From positions 1 to 61,931 of the forward strand of contig CAMOWU010000006.1 of NCBI GenBank assembly GCA_946628545.1: a stretch of 61,931 bases of DNA, read 5' to 3'. This DNA comes from an uncultured Bacteroides sp. GTDB lineage: Bacteria > Bacteroidota > Bacteroidia > Bacteroidales > Bacteroidaceae. Shown in pieces: positions 53,160-61,931 of the stretch (positions are counted from its first letter, which is position 1; each line of letters opens with the position of its first letter). A program made the translations under genes and the position numbers. Below the pieces are notes generated by a model. That model worked only from the letters and a program-made list of their open reading frames with translations, searched no databases and was not told where the DNA came from.

Positions 53160-53711
53160 ATGTCAAACGACGATAAGACACTCATTCAACGCATCAACGA
53201 CGGAGCAGCTAAAGATTTCGGCTTGTAGGTCAACCGCTATGGTCCAACACTCATGTCGTTTGTCGGACGTATCGTCGGACAGCAAGAAGATGCAGAGGAT
53301 GTCGTGCAGAACACCTTCGTTGCCGCTTATGAACATTGGAAAAGCTATGACCCACTGAAAGCCTCCTTATCGACGTGGTTGCAGCGCATCGCCTACCATG
53401 AGGCTCTCTACCATCTGAGAAAGCGAAAACGGCAGGTGACGTTGCAATTTGAAGTAAGCGAGGACATTCCAGACGAACTACCTGAGACCACGACTTCCGA
53501 ACGACTGGACGAAGCCATACAGATGCTTTCGCCAGAAGACCAGATGCTGCTGCACCTCTACTATTTCGACCAACTCCCACTGAAAGATATTGCATACATC
53601 ACTGTCAAAGCAGATGCAGATCTTCCACGAGAAACATCAAGGCTCAGCAGCCAGCTCTACCGAATACGACAAAGACTCAGAATCATCTTAACCAGCACGA
53701 ACAATGAATAA
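53160..53711 (+). pseudogene. ECF sigma factor interrupted by an amber codon
   Basis: Reading from the ATG at 53160, MSNDDKTLIQRINDGAAKDFGL is followed by TAG (53226-53228) and then continues in the same frame, VNRYGPTLMSFVGRIVG. The family usually has FxxLVNRYG here, so TTG to TAG is the simplest change. Region 2 (DAEDVVQNTFVAAYEHW) and region 4 (LPLKDIAYITVKAD...LYRIRQRL) are otherwise intact. Re-initiation at the ATG 53253 would give 152 residues lacking part of region 2.1. An eight-bp overlap with the next gene remains. Confidence 0.82.
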
Positions 53712-54393
53712 CGATAAGCAACAACTTTTCAAGCAAGCCTTGCAACGACAAAATGAAAAGGCTGCAAAGATGAAGATGCCAGAAGACATGGAACGACGAG
53801 TGATGGAACGCATCAATCGCAAGCAATCGAATCGACACTGGATATATGCGCTTTCCATTTCATCCGCTGCGGCACTGATTATACTATTCTTCACCTTTGG
53901 AAATGTCATCACCCCCCGAAATGGCGGTAGCACTGAACTCATAGCCCAATCTGACTCCACAAGGCCTGCCACAAGACCCACCATCAGCAAAGAAAAGAAT
54001 CATCCACAGAGTAAAAAAGAGAACAAGGATACAGTTGACACTGTAAGGACGATGATGGAAAAATACCGTATGCCTCGCCCGCCCAAACATTACATGGCAA
54101 AACAACAGACAAAGACGAAGGAGCAAACCATACAGACCGGACCAACCATCATTTCGGAATCAGCCAACCCTTCACCAGCTGATGTCGGAAACGCCACTGA
54201 ACCGTACCTTGTAGAAGCAAAAGAACTTATGGAAAAAACTCTTGAGGAAGAAAAGAATAAAATGATTATGGAAATGACGGCAACATACAAGAATGACATC
54301 CAAGGCGACTACCAAGATTTGAAAAAAGAAATCAGACAGCGTGGCGAGCGTTTCGCTCAACAAACAGAAATGGCATTGAACGAAGACTTTTAA
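53704..54393 (+). CDS. Single-pass membrane protein, probable anti-sigma factor
   Basis: 229 residues. The cytoplasmic N-terminus (1-45) is helical and basic (PEDMERRVMERINRKQ). One membrane helix (IYALSISSAAALIILFFTFGNV, about 47-68) is followed by a Thr/Lys/Pro-rich periplasmic linker and a C-terminal helix (ELMEKTLEEEKNKMIMEM). Overlap with the sigma gene and this topology fit an anti-sigma factor; no known domain is recognised. If the sigma factor is dead, this gene lacks its partner. Confidence 0.68.
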   Translation: MNNDKQQLFKQALQRQNEKAAKMKMPEDMERRVMERINRKQSNRHWIYALSISSAAALIILFFTFGNVITPRNGGSTELIAQSDSTRPATRPTISKEKNHPQSKKENKDTVDTVRTMMEKYRMPRPPKHYMAKQQTKTKEQTIQTGPTIISESANPSPADVGNATEPYLVEAKELMEKTLEEEKNKMIMEMTATYKNDIQGDYQDLKKEIRQRGERFAQQTEMALNEDF

Positions 54394-54413
54394 TCACTAA
54401 ACCGACTATATAT

Positions 54414-55643
54414 ATGAAAAGAATCACTTTGGCGTTGTACGCCACCTTCATCACCCTCTGTACTTTCGCCCAGGGACAAATACAGACGAGATTGCAAAGT
54501 CGTCCAGAGATTGACAGCCTCATCCGTTTCGTGAAGTCTCAAGGAGGCAAGGCTTCCATATCCTATCATTATGACGGACGCCTCCACAAGACAATCAACA
54601 TAAACTGTCATTTGGTGAACGAGCAACCCCCTACTCCCTCAACAGGAGATGAAAAGCAAGACACCCAGAATATGGCTATGCACAAATTCCGCTTGACTCA
54701 GTCTGAAAAGGAGAAAGGAATCTATGACGCGATCCGCAACACCTGCAAGGCACTCAGCAACGATGCCCAGGAAGCTTACATCTGGGAATACCACCGCAAT
54801 GGAATGGACAGCATCCGATACGCCATCGCATTAGGGCAATATGATGACAGCGACGCGATTAGGTCTTATCAGAATCAAAGGGATATATATTACGATAACG
54901 CACCCGAAATACTATCCTTCCGTTACGACACTTATTCCAATAATCCCAACGGTTACTGGAAAGGATTCGGAAGTTTACGATATGACTACGCACCAGACCG
55001 TGATTATAAGAAAATCACCGAGTTCAGGCCATTCAATCGAGAAGAGTACACCAAACAAATAAGCCCCATCCTGAAGCAGAAAGGCATCACAAGCCGACAG
55101 TTCTATGTCTATCACGACAGTACTTATACGTTTGCCGATAAAAAAGATCTGGATGACGACTTTACAATTCGAGTAAACAGCATCACCCCCAAACAGCAGA
55201 AAAGCGAAACAAGAGGAACTGTCTATACAATCCAATCCAAGGAATTGGCAGATTCAGTGTTGAGCCAACTGGTGAATGTCACATGGAATTTTCTGGAGAA
55301 TAACCCTGAAATGGATTTCAAGTTCTCTCCCGACAACAACTATGCACTTAGAGGATTGACTGAACTCTTCCAACATTTCAGCCATGAGAGAGTTCCGAGT
55401 TTCTACCACATTTACTTGAACCATGTGGACAATAAAGAATTCAACATCCTTGTCGTTGAAGGCACAGGCGATATGATCATCCCCTCAGAATGGCTCATCC
55501 TCAAGAGTTGGAAAAACGGAAAGATTGACTACAACAAAAAAATGAAAGACATCACTCCTCAACAAGCCAGAGACAACACCAGATACGGAAGAATGTTCAT
55601 CAAAAGGCAATTCACCCCCATTGACGAGATGAGGAATCAATAA
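54414..55643 (+). CDS. Secreted protein of unknown function downstream of sigma/anti-sigma genes
   Basis: 409 residues. Signal peptide to about residue 19 (CTFA). Helical N-terminal part (SRPEIDSLIRFVKSQGG) with later repeated Tyr/Asp/Arg-rich segments (AYIWEYHRNGMDSIRYAIALG) and a C-terminal beta region (HIYLNHVDNKEFNILVVEGTG). The start RPEIDSLIRFVKS resembles small DUF4252/peptidase-inhibitor-like helices, but no family is certain. Third gene of the sigma operon, 20 bp after the anti-sigma gene; likely its output or sensor. Confidence 0.65.
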   Translation: MKRITLALYATFITLCTFAQGQIQTRLQSRPEIDSLIRFVKSQGGKASISYHYDGRLHKTININCHLVNEQPPTPSTGDEKQDTQNMAMHKFRLTQSEKEKGIYDAIRNTCKALSNDAQEAYIWEYHRNGMDSIRYAIALGQYDDSDAIRSYQNQRDIYYDNAPEILSFRYDTYSNNPNGYWKGFGSLRYDYAPDRDYKKITEFRPFNREEYTKQISPILKQKGITSRQFYVYHDSTYTFADKKDLDDDFTIRVNSITPKQQKSETRGTVYTIQSKELADSVLSQLVNVTWNFLENNPEMDFKFSPDNNYALRGLTELFQHFSHERVPSFYHIYLNHVDNKEFNILVVEGTGDMIIPSEWLILKSWKNGKIDYNKKMKDITPQQARDNTRYGRMFIKRQFTPIDEMRNQ

Positions 55644-55660
55644 AAACAGACGTACACCAA

Positions 55661-55698
55661 GCGATGCAGTATCACCAGTTTGAGCTGCATCGCTTTTT
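55661..55698 (+). terminator. Rho-independent terminator
   Basis: 9-bp stem GCGATGCAG / CTGCATCGC with five T, 18 bp after the sigma-operon stop. A second hairpin, AAGGGAC / GTCCCTT (55722-55749), follows without a T-run. Confidence 0.88.
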
Positions 55699-55922
55699 GA
55701 TATTTGATAGAAAAGTAAAAAAAGGGACTACTCTCACGAGCGGTCCCTTGAAAAGAAAGTCTTAAATCTAATACCATGAAATACGATGCAAAGTTATCGT
55801 TTTATTTCATTTCTCCCAAATTTTTTGTGCCCAAAATATTCTTTTTGGAAAACTTTCTTGCTTTTTCTTTCCACAAAAGTGAAAAAAAATAGAGACCATG
55901 AGAATTTTTGATTTATTTCTTT

Positions 55923-55930
55923 TATCTTTG
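55923..55930 (+). promoter_or_regulatory. -7 promoter box TATCTTTG
   Basis: Fits TAnnTTTG, 34 bp before the ATG at 55965. Confidence 0.55.
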
Positions 55931-55964
55931 GCACACAAAAGGTACAACTCAAACAAAAACGAAT

Positions 55965-57149
55965 ATGAAAATAAGACAATTCATCACTATGATCGTATTC
56001 CTGTTGTCAATAACAGCAGGAGCACAGGACTACGGTCCTTACACCGAGATTGCACAAGGATGGGAACGGAAGACAATCAACAACGTACCCTCGGCAAAAT
56101 TATCAGACCTTGTCAAGAAGTTCAACCAAACTTGGCCTACCGATTTTGCCACAGATGCCTACAACGTCATGAAACAGGGATTGGCAGAGAAAATGCTCGA
56201 CGACAACACCGGCTATAAGATTATTTACGATGCCAAGAACGGCTATGTGGAGGCATCCGATGAAGGCAGCGACCTTGGCCACATGTCGGCTTGCGTGTGG
56301 AGGCGTTCCAATGGACATAGCCTTTTTGCCATCTGCATGGGACAACCAACAGATCCTGATGTTGAGATCATCTGCTTCTACGATTACAACCCGAACACCA
56401 AAACGCTCACTCCTGTTCCCGACATCCTCGGTTCCTGGCCACGCAAAGGAAATGGCCACATCGAATACGGATTGCCTCAGAAAGGCAAGGAACTCATCAT
56501 TTCAGAATGGACTAACGACACATTCCAGCTATACATCCACCACTTCAAATGGGATGGTATGAAACCCGTCTTCGACTATACTAATCATATAGAGGACCCA
56601 GAAGAATACTTTCAGACGAATCATATCCAGGTACAGTTCAAAGGCAGCAGCCCCAACATCAGCGACTTCGTCACCGCCATCCTCTCACAAGAAGAGCTCG
56701 GTGAATGCTTAGGGGCAGTTAGCGACGACTGGAGTCTCAGACAACGTGGACAGAAATTGCCCGAGAGCGTGCAATTCACCGTTGACGAGCGAAATGGATT
56801 CATCCGTTACGACAAGGTCTATCCCCCACTTGAAAGTGCTTATACAGAATTCTGCTTTTGGAACTGCTCCGATGGCAAGCACAAACTCATTGGAACAAAC
56901 TCAGGTGCGATAATGGACAACAAGCCTGTAGAAACGGAATGCACAGGCTTATGGTTCTACATCTACGACAACCAGACCAAGACAATGACCTCACTCTCGC
57001 CATCTGAAGTGGGAGCCATCATCGACGCCAACACAACTGTCACTTATGCTCTTCCTCGCTCTGGAAAAAACATTGAAGCCACCATCCACAATCCAGGCAA
57101 AACGGTGAAAAAGATTCTGATATGGAATGGTGATGGCTTTTCGCAATGA
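55965..57149 (+). CDS. Secreted protein with two duplicated domains, function unknown
   Basis: 394 residues from the ATG before KIRQFITM. Signal peptide to about residue 19 (ITAGA). The two halves look like one domain duplicated: NGYVEASDEGSDLGHMSACVW...ICFYDYNPNTKTLTPVPD (about 75-155) and NGFIRYDKVYPPLESAYTEFCFW...LWFYIYDNQTKTMTSLSP (about 270-350). Each has a small beta-sheet with a conserved FYxYdNxTKTxTxL strand-turn. No catalytic motif. Stands alone, with its own promoter box. Confidence 0.7.
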   Translation: MKIRQFITMIVFLLSITAGAQDYGPYTEIAQGWERKTINNVPSAKLSDLVKKFNQTWPTDFATDAYNVMKQGLAEKMLDDNTGYKIIYDAKNGYVEASDEGSDLGHMSACVWRRSNGHSLFAICMGQPTDPDVEIICFYDYNPNTKTLTPVPDILGSWPRKGNGHIEYGLPQKGKELIISEWTNDTFQLYIHHFKWDGMKPVFDYTNHIEDPEEYFQTNHIQVQFKGSSPNISDFVTAILSQEELGECLGAVSDDWSLRQRGQKLPESVQFTVDERNGFIRYDKVYPPLESAYTEFCFWNCSDGKHKLIGTNSGAIMDNKPVETECTGLWFYIYDNQTKTMTSLSPSEVGAIIDANTTVTYALPRSGKNIEATIHNPGKTVKKILIWNGDGFSQ

Positions 57150-57220
57150 ACTTTGTGAGCCATGATTGATATGTGATAGGATATGTTACATTTCAATATT
57201 TCATTATCACCAATTGTCAC

Positions 57221-57228
57221 TATTTTTG
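57221..57228 (+). promoter_or_regulatory. -7 promoter box TATTTTTG
   Basis: Fits TAnnTTTG, 44 bp before the ATG at 57273. Confidence 0.6.
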
Positions 57229-57272
57229 CCAAGAGATTTCGTCATAAACAATTATCAAACAACGGCAATAAT

Positions 57273-60272
57273 ATGAGAACAAGACTTTTGGCATTATTAT
57301 GCGTGGTGCTGATGGCAACTTCTGCAACAGCACAGAAAAACAAACAAGCCACCTTCGACACTTACAAGTGGGACTTTGGGAACGTGAATGCCCACTTAGG
57401 GGCCGTTTGCCACACCTTCACCCTTCAGAACAAGTCGAAAACACCAATACGCATCGCCAAGGATATACCGAGCTGCGAATGTATTTCAGCGCAATATAGC
57501 GACAAGCCCATCCAGCCAGGCGAGAAGGCGGATGTGATGCTGGTCTTTGATCCAGCCACAGCCACAGGAAAAACCTACCGCAGCATAGAGTTGATCGACC
57601 AGGACGGGAAAAGTCTGGGCGCTCTGCAAATCAAAGCCATGGTGGACGACACCCAACCGGTTCAAATAGCACAGCCACAAGGACTTGTCACCAACGGTAT
57701 AGCGAAGTCGCTTCCACCCTATCCATTCCTCGACCCGCAACTCAGCTATGAGGCTCGTGTGGAAAACCTCATTTCCTTGCTCACACCCGAAGAGAAAGTG
57801 GGCTTGATGATGAACAAATCTGTGTCTGTCGATCGATTGGGCATTCCTTCTTACAACTGGTGGAGCGAAGCCTGCCATGGAGTGCGACAAGGAGGCTACA
57901 CGGTCTTCCCTCAGCCCATCGGTATGGCCGCCGCTTTCAATCCCCAGCAAGTCTATGATGTGTTCAGTAGTGTCAGCGACGAAGCACGCGCCAACTGGAA
58001 CAGGTCCGACCACGCTATCTACAATGTGCCCATGGGTGTCACCTACTATCCAGGCAATCCCGAACTGACATTCTGGTGCCCTAATGTCAACATCTTCCGT
58101 GACCCACGTTGGGGCCGCGGACAAGAGACCTGCGGTGAAGACCCTTATCTCAATGCTGTGCTGGGTGTGCAGACCGTACTGGGCATGCAGGGCAACGACG
58201 ACCATTATTTCAAGACCCATGCTTGCGCCAAGCACTACGCAGTGCACAGTGGGCCCGAACCCCTGCGCCACAGCTACAATGCCAGCGTATCGATGCGCGA
58301 CCTCTGGGAAACCTATCTGCCCGCTTTCAAAGCACTAGTGAAGAAAGGAAACGTACGCGAGGTGATGTGCGCCTACAACCGATACGAAGGACGCCCCTGC
58401 TGCACCAGCGACCGACTGCTTGTGGACATTCTGCGACGCAAATGGGGATATGACGGTATCGTTCTGACCGATTGCGATGCCATCAACAACTTCTATAATA
58501 AAGGCCAACATGAGACACACCCTGACCCACTCTCCGCATCAGTCGATGCTGTGCTCAACGGTACAGACCTCGAGTGCGGAAAAGTCTTCATGGTACTCAC
58601 AGAGGCCTTGGAAAAAGGACTCGTCGCAGAGGCAACACTCGACTATCACCTCCGCCGAACTCTTCTCGGACGTTTCGAACTGGGAATGTTCGACCCTGCA
58701 GAACGCCTGCCATGGGTGGGGCTGGGAGAGAACGTCATCAGCAGTGAGAAGAACGATGAACTCGCCACACAAGCCGCGCGAGAGTCGATGGTATTGCTGA
58801 AGAACGCGGCCACAAACGCCACACAGGGCCAGCCCTTGCTTCCACTATCAAAGAATCTGAAAACCATAGCAGTGATAGGTCCCAACGCCGACGATACGGG
58901 TATGCTCAATGGCAACTATGGTGGAACCCCTACCGAAGCCCACACCCATTCCCTGCTATGGGGTATCCGTCAGGCAGTTCCAGGAGCCAACATCATCTAC
59001 AACAAGGCATGTGAACTCAATGACGACTTCACCACCGTGCCACACCTCCAAGACTTCAACGATGGAAAAGGAGTATTGGTGGAATTCTATAACAACCGCG
59101 AACTTTCTGGCGAACCCGCTGTGAAGGACTATTACAAAGAACTGAACTTCAGCACATTCGGCGCATGGGGATTCGCTCAAGGTGTGGAACGCGATGAACT
59201 CTCCGTACGTGTGAGTGGTCGGTGGAAAGCTACGTTCACAGGTGAGTTGAAGTATTATTTTGTCACCGACAACGGCTATATCCTTCGCGTGAACGGCGAA
59301 GTGGTGGATGAAGGCCAGGCTGGTCGTATGCGCGGTGGATTTGGGCGCCGTACACCTGATTACAAGTCTTTGCCTGTGGAACAGGGTAAGACCTACGACC
59401 TCTCTATCGAATACAAGCACGGCAACGGTCAGTTCGCCATGTTGCGCGGTGATATCTGCGAGCGGAAGCTGATTGACTTCTCACCCTTGGCAACAGAGGT
59501 GTCTGCAGCCGACGCCATCATCATCATTGGAGGTATCTCTGCCCGAATGGAAGGAGAGGGCGGCGACAAGCAGGATATCGAATTGCCCAGTGTGCAGCAG
59601 AGACTGGTACGCGCCATGCATGCTACAGGCAAGCCTGTGGTGTTTGTCAACTGCTCTGGCTCAGCCATCGCCTTCGGTAGTGTGGACGATCAAATCGACG
59701 CCTTGTTGCAGGCCTGGTACCCTGGACAGGGTGGTGCACGAGCACTGGCAGATGTTCTCTTCGGCGACTACAATCCCAGTGGCAAGTTGCCCGTCACTTT
59801 CTACCGCTCCAACGACGACCTGCCCGACTTCCTTGACTACAGCATGGACAACCGTACATACCGATACTTCCATGGCGAGCCACTCTATGCTTTCGGTTAC
59901 GGACTGAGTTACACGCAGTTCAACTATGGAAAAGGGAAACTCTCCAGCAGTTCGATGAAAGCAGATGGGAAAGTAACAGTCTCTGTGCCTGTCACCAACA
60001 CAGGAAAGCGTGAGGGTGCAGAAACGGTGCAGGTTTATGTGAAAGCTCTCGACTATCCAGAAGCGCCCATCAAGTCACTGAAGGGATTCAAAAAAGTTGT
60101 CCTGCAACCGGGACAGACTGTCCAAGCCGAGATCACTCTCGATGGCGAGGCTTTCGAATACTACGATCCCAGCATCGACGAATTGTCGGTACGTCCTGGA
60201 CGCTACAAGATTCTCTACGGCTCGTCGTCGCTCGACAAAGACCTACAATCCCTCGACTTCACAGTGAAATAA
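57273..60272 (+). CDS. Secreted GH3 beta-xylosidase-type enzyme with N-terminal DUF1573 domain
   Basis: About 999 residues from the ATG before RTRLLALL. Signal peptide ending ATAQ. Residues 23-135 are a DUF1573 (Ig-like) domain: DFGNVNAHLGAVCHTFTLQN and IPSCECISAQYSDKPIQPGE. The GH3 barrel begins near 155, with WWSEACHGVRQGG, DPRWGRGQETCGEDPYL and nucleophile D400 in GIVLTDCDAIN. A PA14-like insert (about 600-720, with YYFVTDNGYILRVNGEVV) lies inside the second GH3 domain, and a fibronectin-like domain ends the protein. WWSEACHG and CGEDPYL favour beta-xylosidase or arabinofuranosidase over glucosidase. Confidence 0.92.
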   Translation: MRTRLLALLCVVLMATSATAQKNKQATFDTYKWDFGNVNAHLGAVCHTFTLQNKSKTPIRIAKDIPSCECISAQYSDKPIQPGEKADVMLVFDPATATGKTYRSIELIDQDGKSLGALQIKAMVDDTQPVQIAQPQGLVTNGIAKSLPPYPFLDPQLSYEARVENLISLLTPEEKVGLMMNKSVSVDRLGIPSYNWWSEACHGVRQGGYTVFPQPIGMAAAFNPQQVYDVFSSVSDEARANWNRSDHAIYNVPMGVTYYPGNPELTFWCPNVNIFRDPRWGRGQETCGEDPYLNAVLGVQTVLGMQGNDDHYFKTHACAKHYAVHSGPEPLRHSYNASVSMRDLWETYLPAFKALVKKGNVREVMCAYNRYEGRPCCTSDRLLVDILRRKWGYDGIVLTDCDAINNFYNKGQHETHPDPLSASVDAVLNGTDLECGKVFMVLTEALEKGLVAEATLDYHLRRTLLGRFELGMFDPAERLPWVGLGENVISSEKNDELATQAARESMVLLKNAATNATQGQPLLPLSKNLKTIAVIGPNADDTGMLNGNYGGTPTEAHTHSLLWGIRQAVPGANIIYNKACELNDDFTTVPHLQDFNDGKGVLVEFYNNRELSGEPAVKDYYKELNFSTFGAWGFAQGVERDELSVRVSGRWKATFTGELKYYFVTDNGYILRVNGEVVDEGQAGRMRGGFGRRTPDYKSLPVEQGKTYDLSIEYKHGNGQFAMLRGDICERKLIDFSPLATEVSAADAIIIIGGISARMEGEGGDKQDIELPSVQQRLVRAMHATGKPVVFVNCSGSAIAFGSVDDQIDALLQAWYPGQGGARALADVLFGDYNPSGKLPVTFYRSNDDLPDFLDYSMDNRTYRYFHGEPLYAFGYGLSYTQFNYGKGKLSSSSMKADGKVTVSVPVTNTGKREGAETVQVYVKALDYPEAPIKSLKGFKKVVLQPGQTVQAEITLDGEAFEYYDPSIDELSVRPGRYKILYGSSSLDKDLQSLDFTVK

Positions 60273-60293
60273 TGATCCTATAGCACACGATAA

Positions 60294-60333
60294 CCAGCCC
60301 CTCCCCCTGACACAGTTCAAGGGGAGGGGCTGG
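60294..60333. terminator. Bidirectional hairpin between GH3 and dinB
   Basis: 13-bp perfect stem CCAGCCCCTCCCC / GGGGAGGGGCTGG with a 14-nt loop between two converging genes. It has no T-run but shares the C4TC4 core with the repeats at 26368-26528, so it may be a member of that REP family. Confidence 0.7.
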
Positions 60334-60362
60334 AATGTGTTGAGAACCTACCTCTTTCAGAC

Positions 60363-61490
60363 CTAAGAATCACTCACCTCATCCATCTCGTCTGGCCAAG
60401 GCTCAAACTCCAATTCCAACTGCAACCATTCATCCTGGCTTCCACCACTACTTGCCTTATTCCGTCCCGACACTCCCAATCCCAGCAAACGTATAGGATG
60501 TGAACTGCTGTATTCCGTTTCTCCCAGCAACTCTTCCGACAAAGGCTTCAGTTGTTCGGCAGTCGTCAGGATTTCATTGCCTGAAATGCTACGTGTAATC
60601 TGATGAAAGTCCGCGTATTTCACTTTCAGCGTCAATGTACGACCCTCGAATCCACTGCGAGCTATGCGATGAACCAATTCCGCGATTGTGCTTTCAAGAG
60701 CTGCCAGGACCTCCTCTTCTTGCCAAATGTCTTGCAGGAATGTCTGTTCACAACTTACAGACTTACGTTCCCATTCCGTCACCACAGGCCGATCGTCGAT
60801 GCCTTGTCCGAAGTTCCAAAACACCTGTCCCATCTTCCCAAAGACTTCGGTCAGGCGTGGTAATGAACTACGCTGCAAATCAGCTCCTGTAAAGATGCCG
60901 ATGTGGTGCATTTTTTCCGCAGTCTTATCACCAACACCCCAGAAGCGTTTGATGTCAAGACCGGCGATAAAAGAAAGGGCCCGTGACGGATGCACCACAC
61001 ACAGGCCATCGGGTTTACGGTAGTCGCTGGCAATCTTCGCCAAAAACTTGCAATAGCTAACACCGGCTGAGGCAGTCAAGCCAGTCTCTTCCAAGATGCG
61101 CCTTTTGATCTGTCGAGCAATGTCCACTCCCAATATGATGTCTTTTTTGTTGTGGGTCACATCGAGGAAAGCCTCATCAAGCGAAAGCGGTTCCACCATA
61201 TCCGTGTATTCATGAAAGATGCTGCGAATCTGTTGCGATACTTCCTTATAAGCTTGAAACCGTGGCATGACGATGATCAGTTGGGGACAGAGGCGCTTGG
61301 CTGTCGCTATGGCCTGAGCAGAATGCACCCCAAAACGACGAGCTTCGTAGCTTGCAGTCGAGACGACACCCCGAGGGCCATCGAATCCTACAGCAACAGG
61401 CTTTCCCTTTAGTTCAGGGTTGTCGCGTTGCTCTACAGCCGCGAAGAACTGATCCATATCCACATGTATGATCTTACGTTCTGTATTCAT
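60363..61490 (-). CDS. dinB: DNA polymerase IV (DinB)
   Basis: 375 residues, usual length. Catalytic D11 in IIHVDMDQFFAAVE and D105/E106 in PLSLDEAFLD; steric-gate F16; HhH region WGVGDKTAEKMHHIGI; little finger about 235-345. The C-terminus has QLELEFEPW, a weak match to a clamp-binding motif. Error-prone bypass of minor-groove lesions. Monocistronic, converging on the GH3 gene. Confidence 0.96.
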   Translation of the reverse strand: MNTERKIIHVDMDQFFAAVEQRDNPELKGKPVAVGFDGPRGVVSTASYEARRFGVHSAQAIATAKRLCPQLIIVMPRFQAYKEVSQQIRSIFHEYTDMVEPLSLDEAFLDVTHNKKDIILGVDIARQIKRRILEETGLTASAGVSYCKFLAKIASDYRKPDGLCVVHPSRALSFIAGLDIKRFWGVGDKTAEKMHHIGIFTGADLQRSSLPRLTEVFGKMGQVFWNFGQGIDDRPVVTEWERKSVSCEQTFLQDIWQEEEVLAALESTIAELVHRIARSGFEGRTLTLKVKYADFHQITRSISGNEILTTAEQLKPLSEELLGETEYSSSHPIRLLGLGVSGRNKASSGGSQDEWLQLELEFEPWPDEMDEVSDS

Positions 61491-61931
61491 GGCTTTTTTC
61501 CGGGTTGTTACACCAAGGGTTGATGATTTTTCTCATTTTTCCAGAAAGACATTTTATAGAAGCTCCATTAAATCCATCTTATATGCTTTCACACAGCTCC
61601 ACCAGTGAATCTACATCTGAACAATCTACTGCAATAATAAAGTTGCGAACTGAGCCTGAACATTGAGCATGGATAAGGATGAAAGGATGCAAATAATGAA
61701 TAGTTTGTTGATCTCTCATTATTATAGTGGTTTCAGCATACAAAGATACACTTTTCTGATTACAAAGTTAAAACCACAATAAAAAAAAGTGTTGCAAACA
61801 TATTGTTCACAACACTCTTTTCTGTTTTTTACCAAGGTTTTATGATTCTTTCAGTAAACTTCAAGAAATAACACCCCAGCGGAGAGAGAGGCTCTCTAAC
61901 TTATGGTTTCTTGGAATATCATAAAATACAC
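61491..61931. other. Intergenic region, no gene seen
   Basis: 441 bp upstream of dinB to the window end. It is AT-rich with no convincing reading frame. One hairpin AGTGTTG / CAACACT (61788-61816) has an A-run before and a T-rich run after, as expected of a bidirectional terminator for genes beyond the edge. Confidence 0.6.

Overview
The window looks like chromosomal DNA of a plant-fibre-degrading Prevotella-type member of the Bacteroidales. Promoter-like -7 boxes of the Bacteroidetes form TAnnTTTG lie before many genes. Many products are secreted or lipoproteins. A GH10 xylanase-feruloyl esterase fusion matches the layout of the Prevotella ruminicola Xyn10D-Fae1A enzyme, and BNR_4, LruC-like, beta-flower and DUF4953-type proteins are also present. 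No SusC/SusD pair, hybrid two-component regulator, rRNA, CRISPR array or complete prophage is visible.

Layout: 0-4.4 kb, an 8-bp tandem array, a tandem two-domain CE1 esterase and a GH27 glycosidase. 4.4-16 kb, a 2415-residue surface repeat protein and a 1130-residue LruC-like lipoprotein, each preceded by the same palindromic element. 16-17.5 kb, a REP-associated tyrosine transposase (RAYT) carrying an extra Rossmann-like C-terminal domain and flanked by matching repeats. 17.5-21 kb, an unknown gene and the GH10-CE1 enzyme. 21.2-28 kb, small lipoproteins, a YiiX-like hydrolase, a collapsed alanine dehydrogenase pseudogene, a lipoprotein/TPR-like pair, a 17-residue-repeat protein and a TMEM43 homologue. 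28.2-32.4 kb, an unknown membrane protein, two short tandem arrays, a possible small RNA, and the operon carboxynorspermidine synthase-like / recA / LuxR-type regulator. 32.7-34.8 kb, a von Willebrand A protein beside an unknown protein with an OmpR-like winged-helix end. 35-36.3 kb, a decayed island at the initiator tRNA: integrase fragment, frameshifted hicA, hicB. 36.6-42.5 kb, signalling and envelope genes (ECF sigma factor, CHASE2 and FecR-like pair, membrane-tethered HTH regulator). 42.8-51.1 kb, a BNR_4/LamG protein, a zinc metalloprotease and a BglX-like GH3. 51.1-53 kb, umuD-umuC. 53.1-57.1 kb, an amber-interrupted ECF sigma factor, its likely anti-sigma factor and two secreted proteins. 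57.2-61.5 kb, a DUF1573-GH3 fusion and dinB.

Together the enzymes suggest attack on feruloylated arabinoxylan: GH10 backbone cleavage, three CE1 domains that remove ferulate-type esters, GH3 xylosidase/glucosidase-type enzymes and GH27 side-chain removal. The second theme is genome plasticity. At least four families of palindromic intergenic repeats, a RAYT, several microsatellite-like arrays, three translesion-polymerase genes and four visibly decaying genes (ald, integrase, hicA, a sigma factor) occur in 62 kb. The most original candidates are the RAYT fusion with its matching flanks and the vWA / winged-helix pair.
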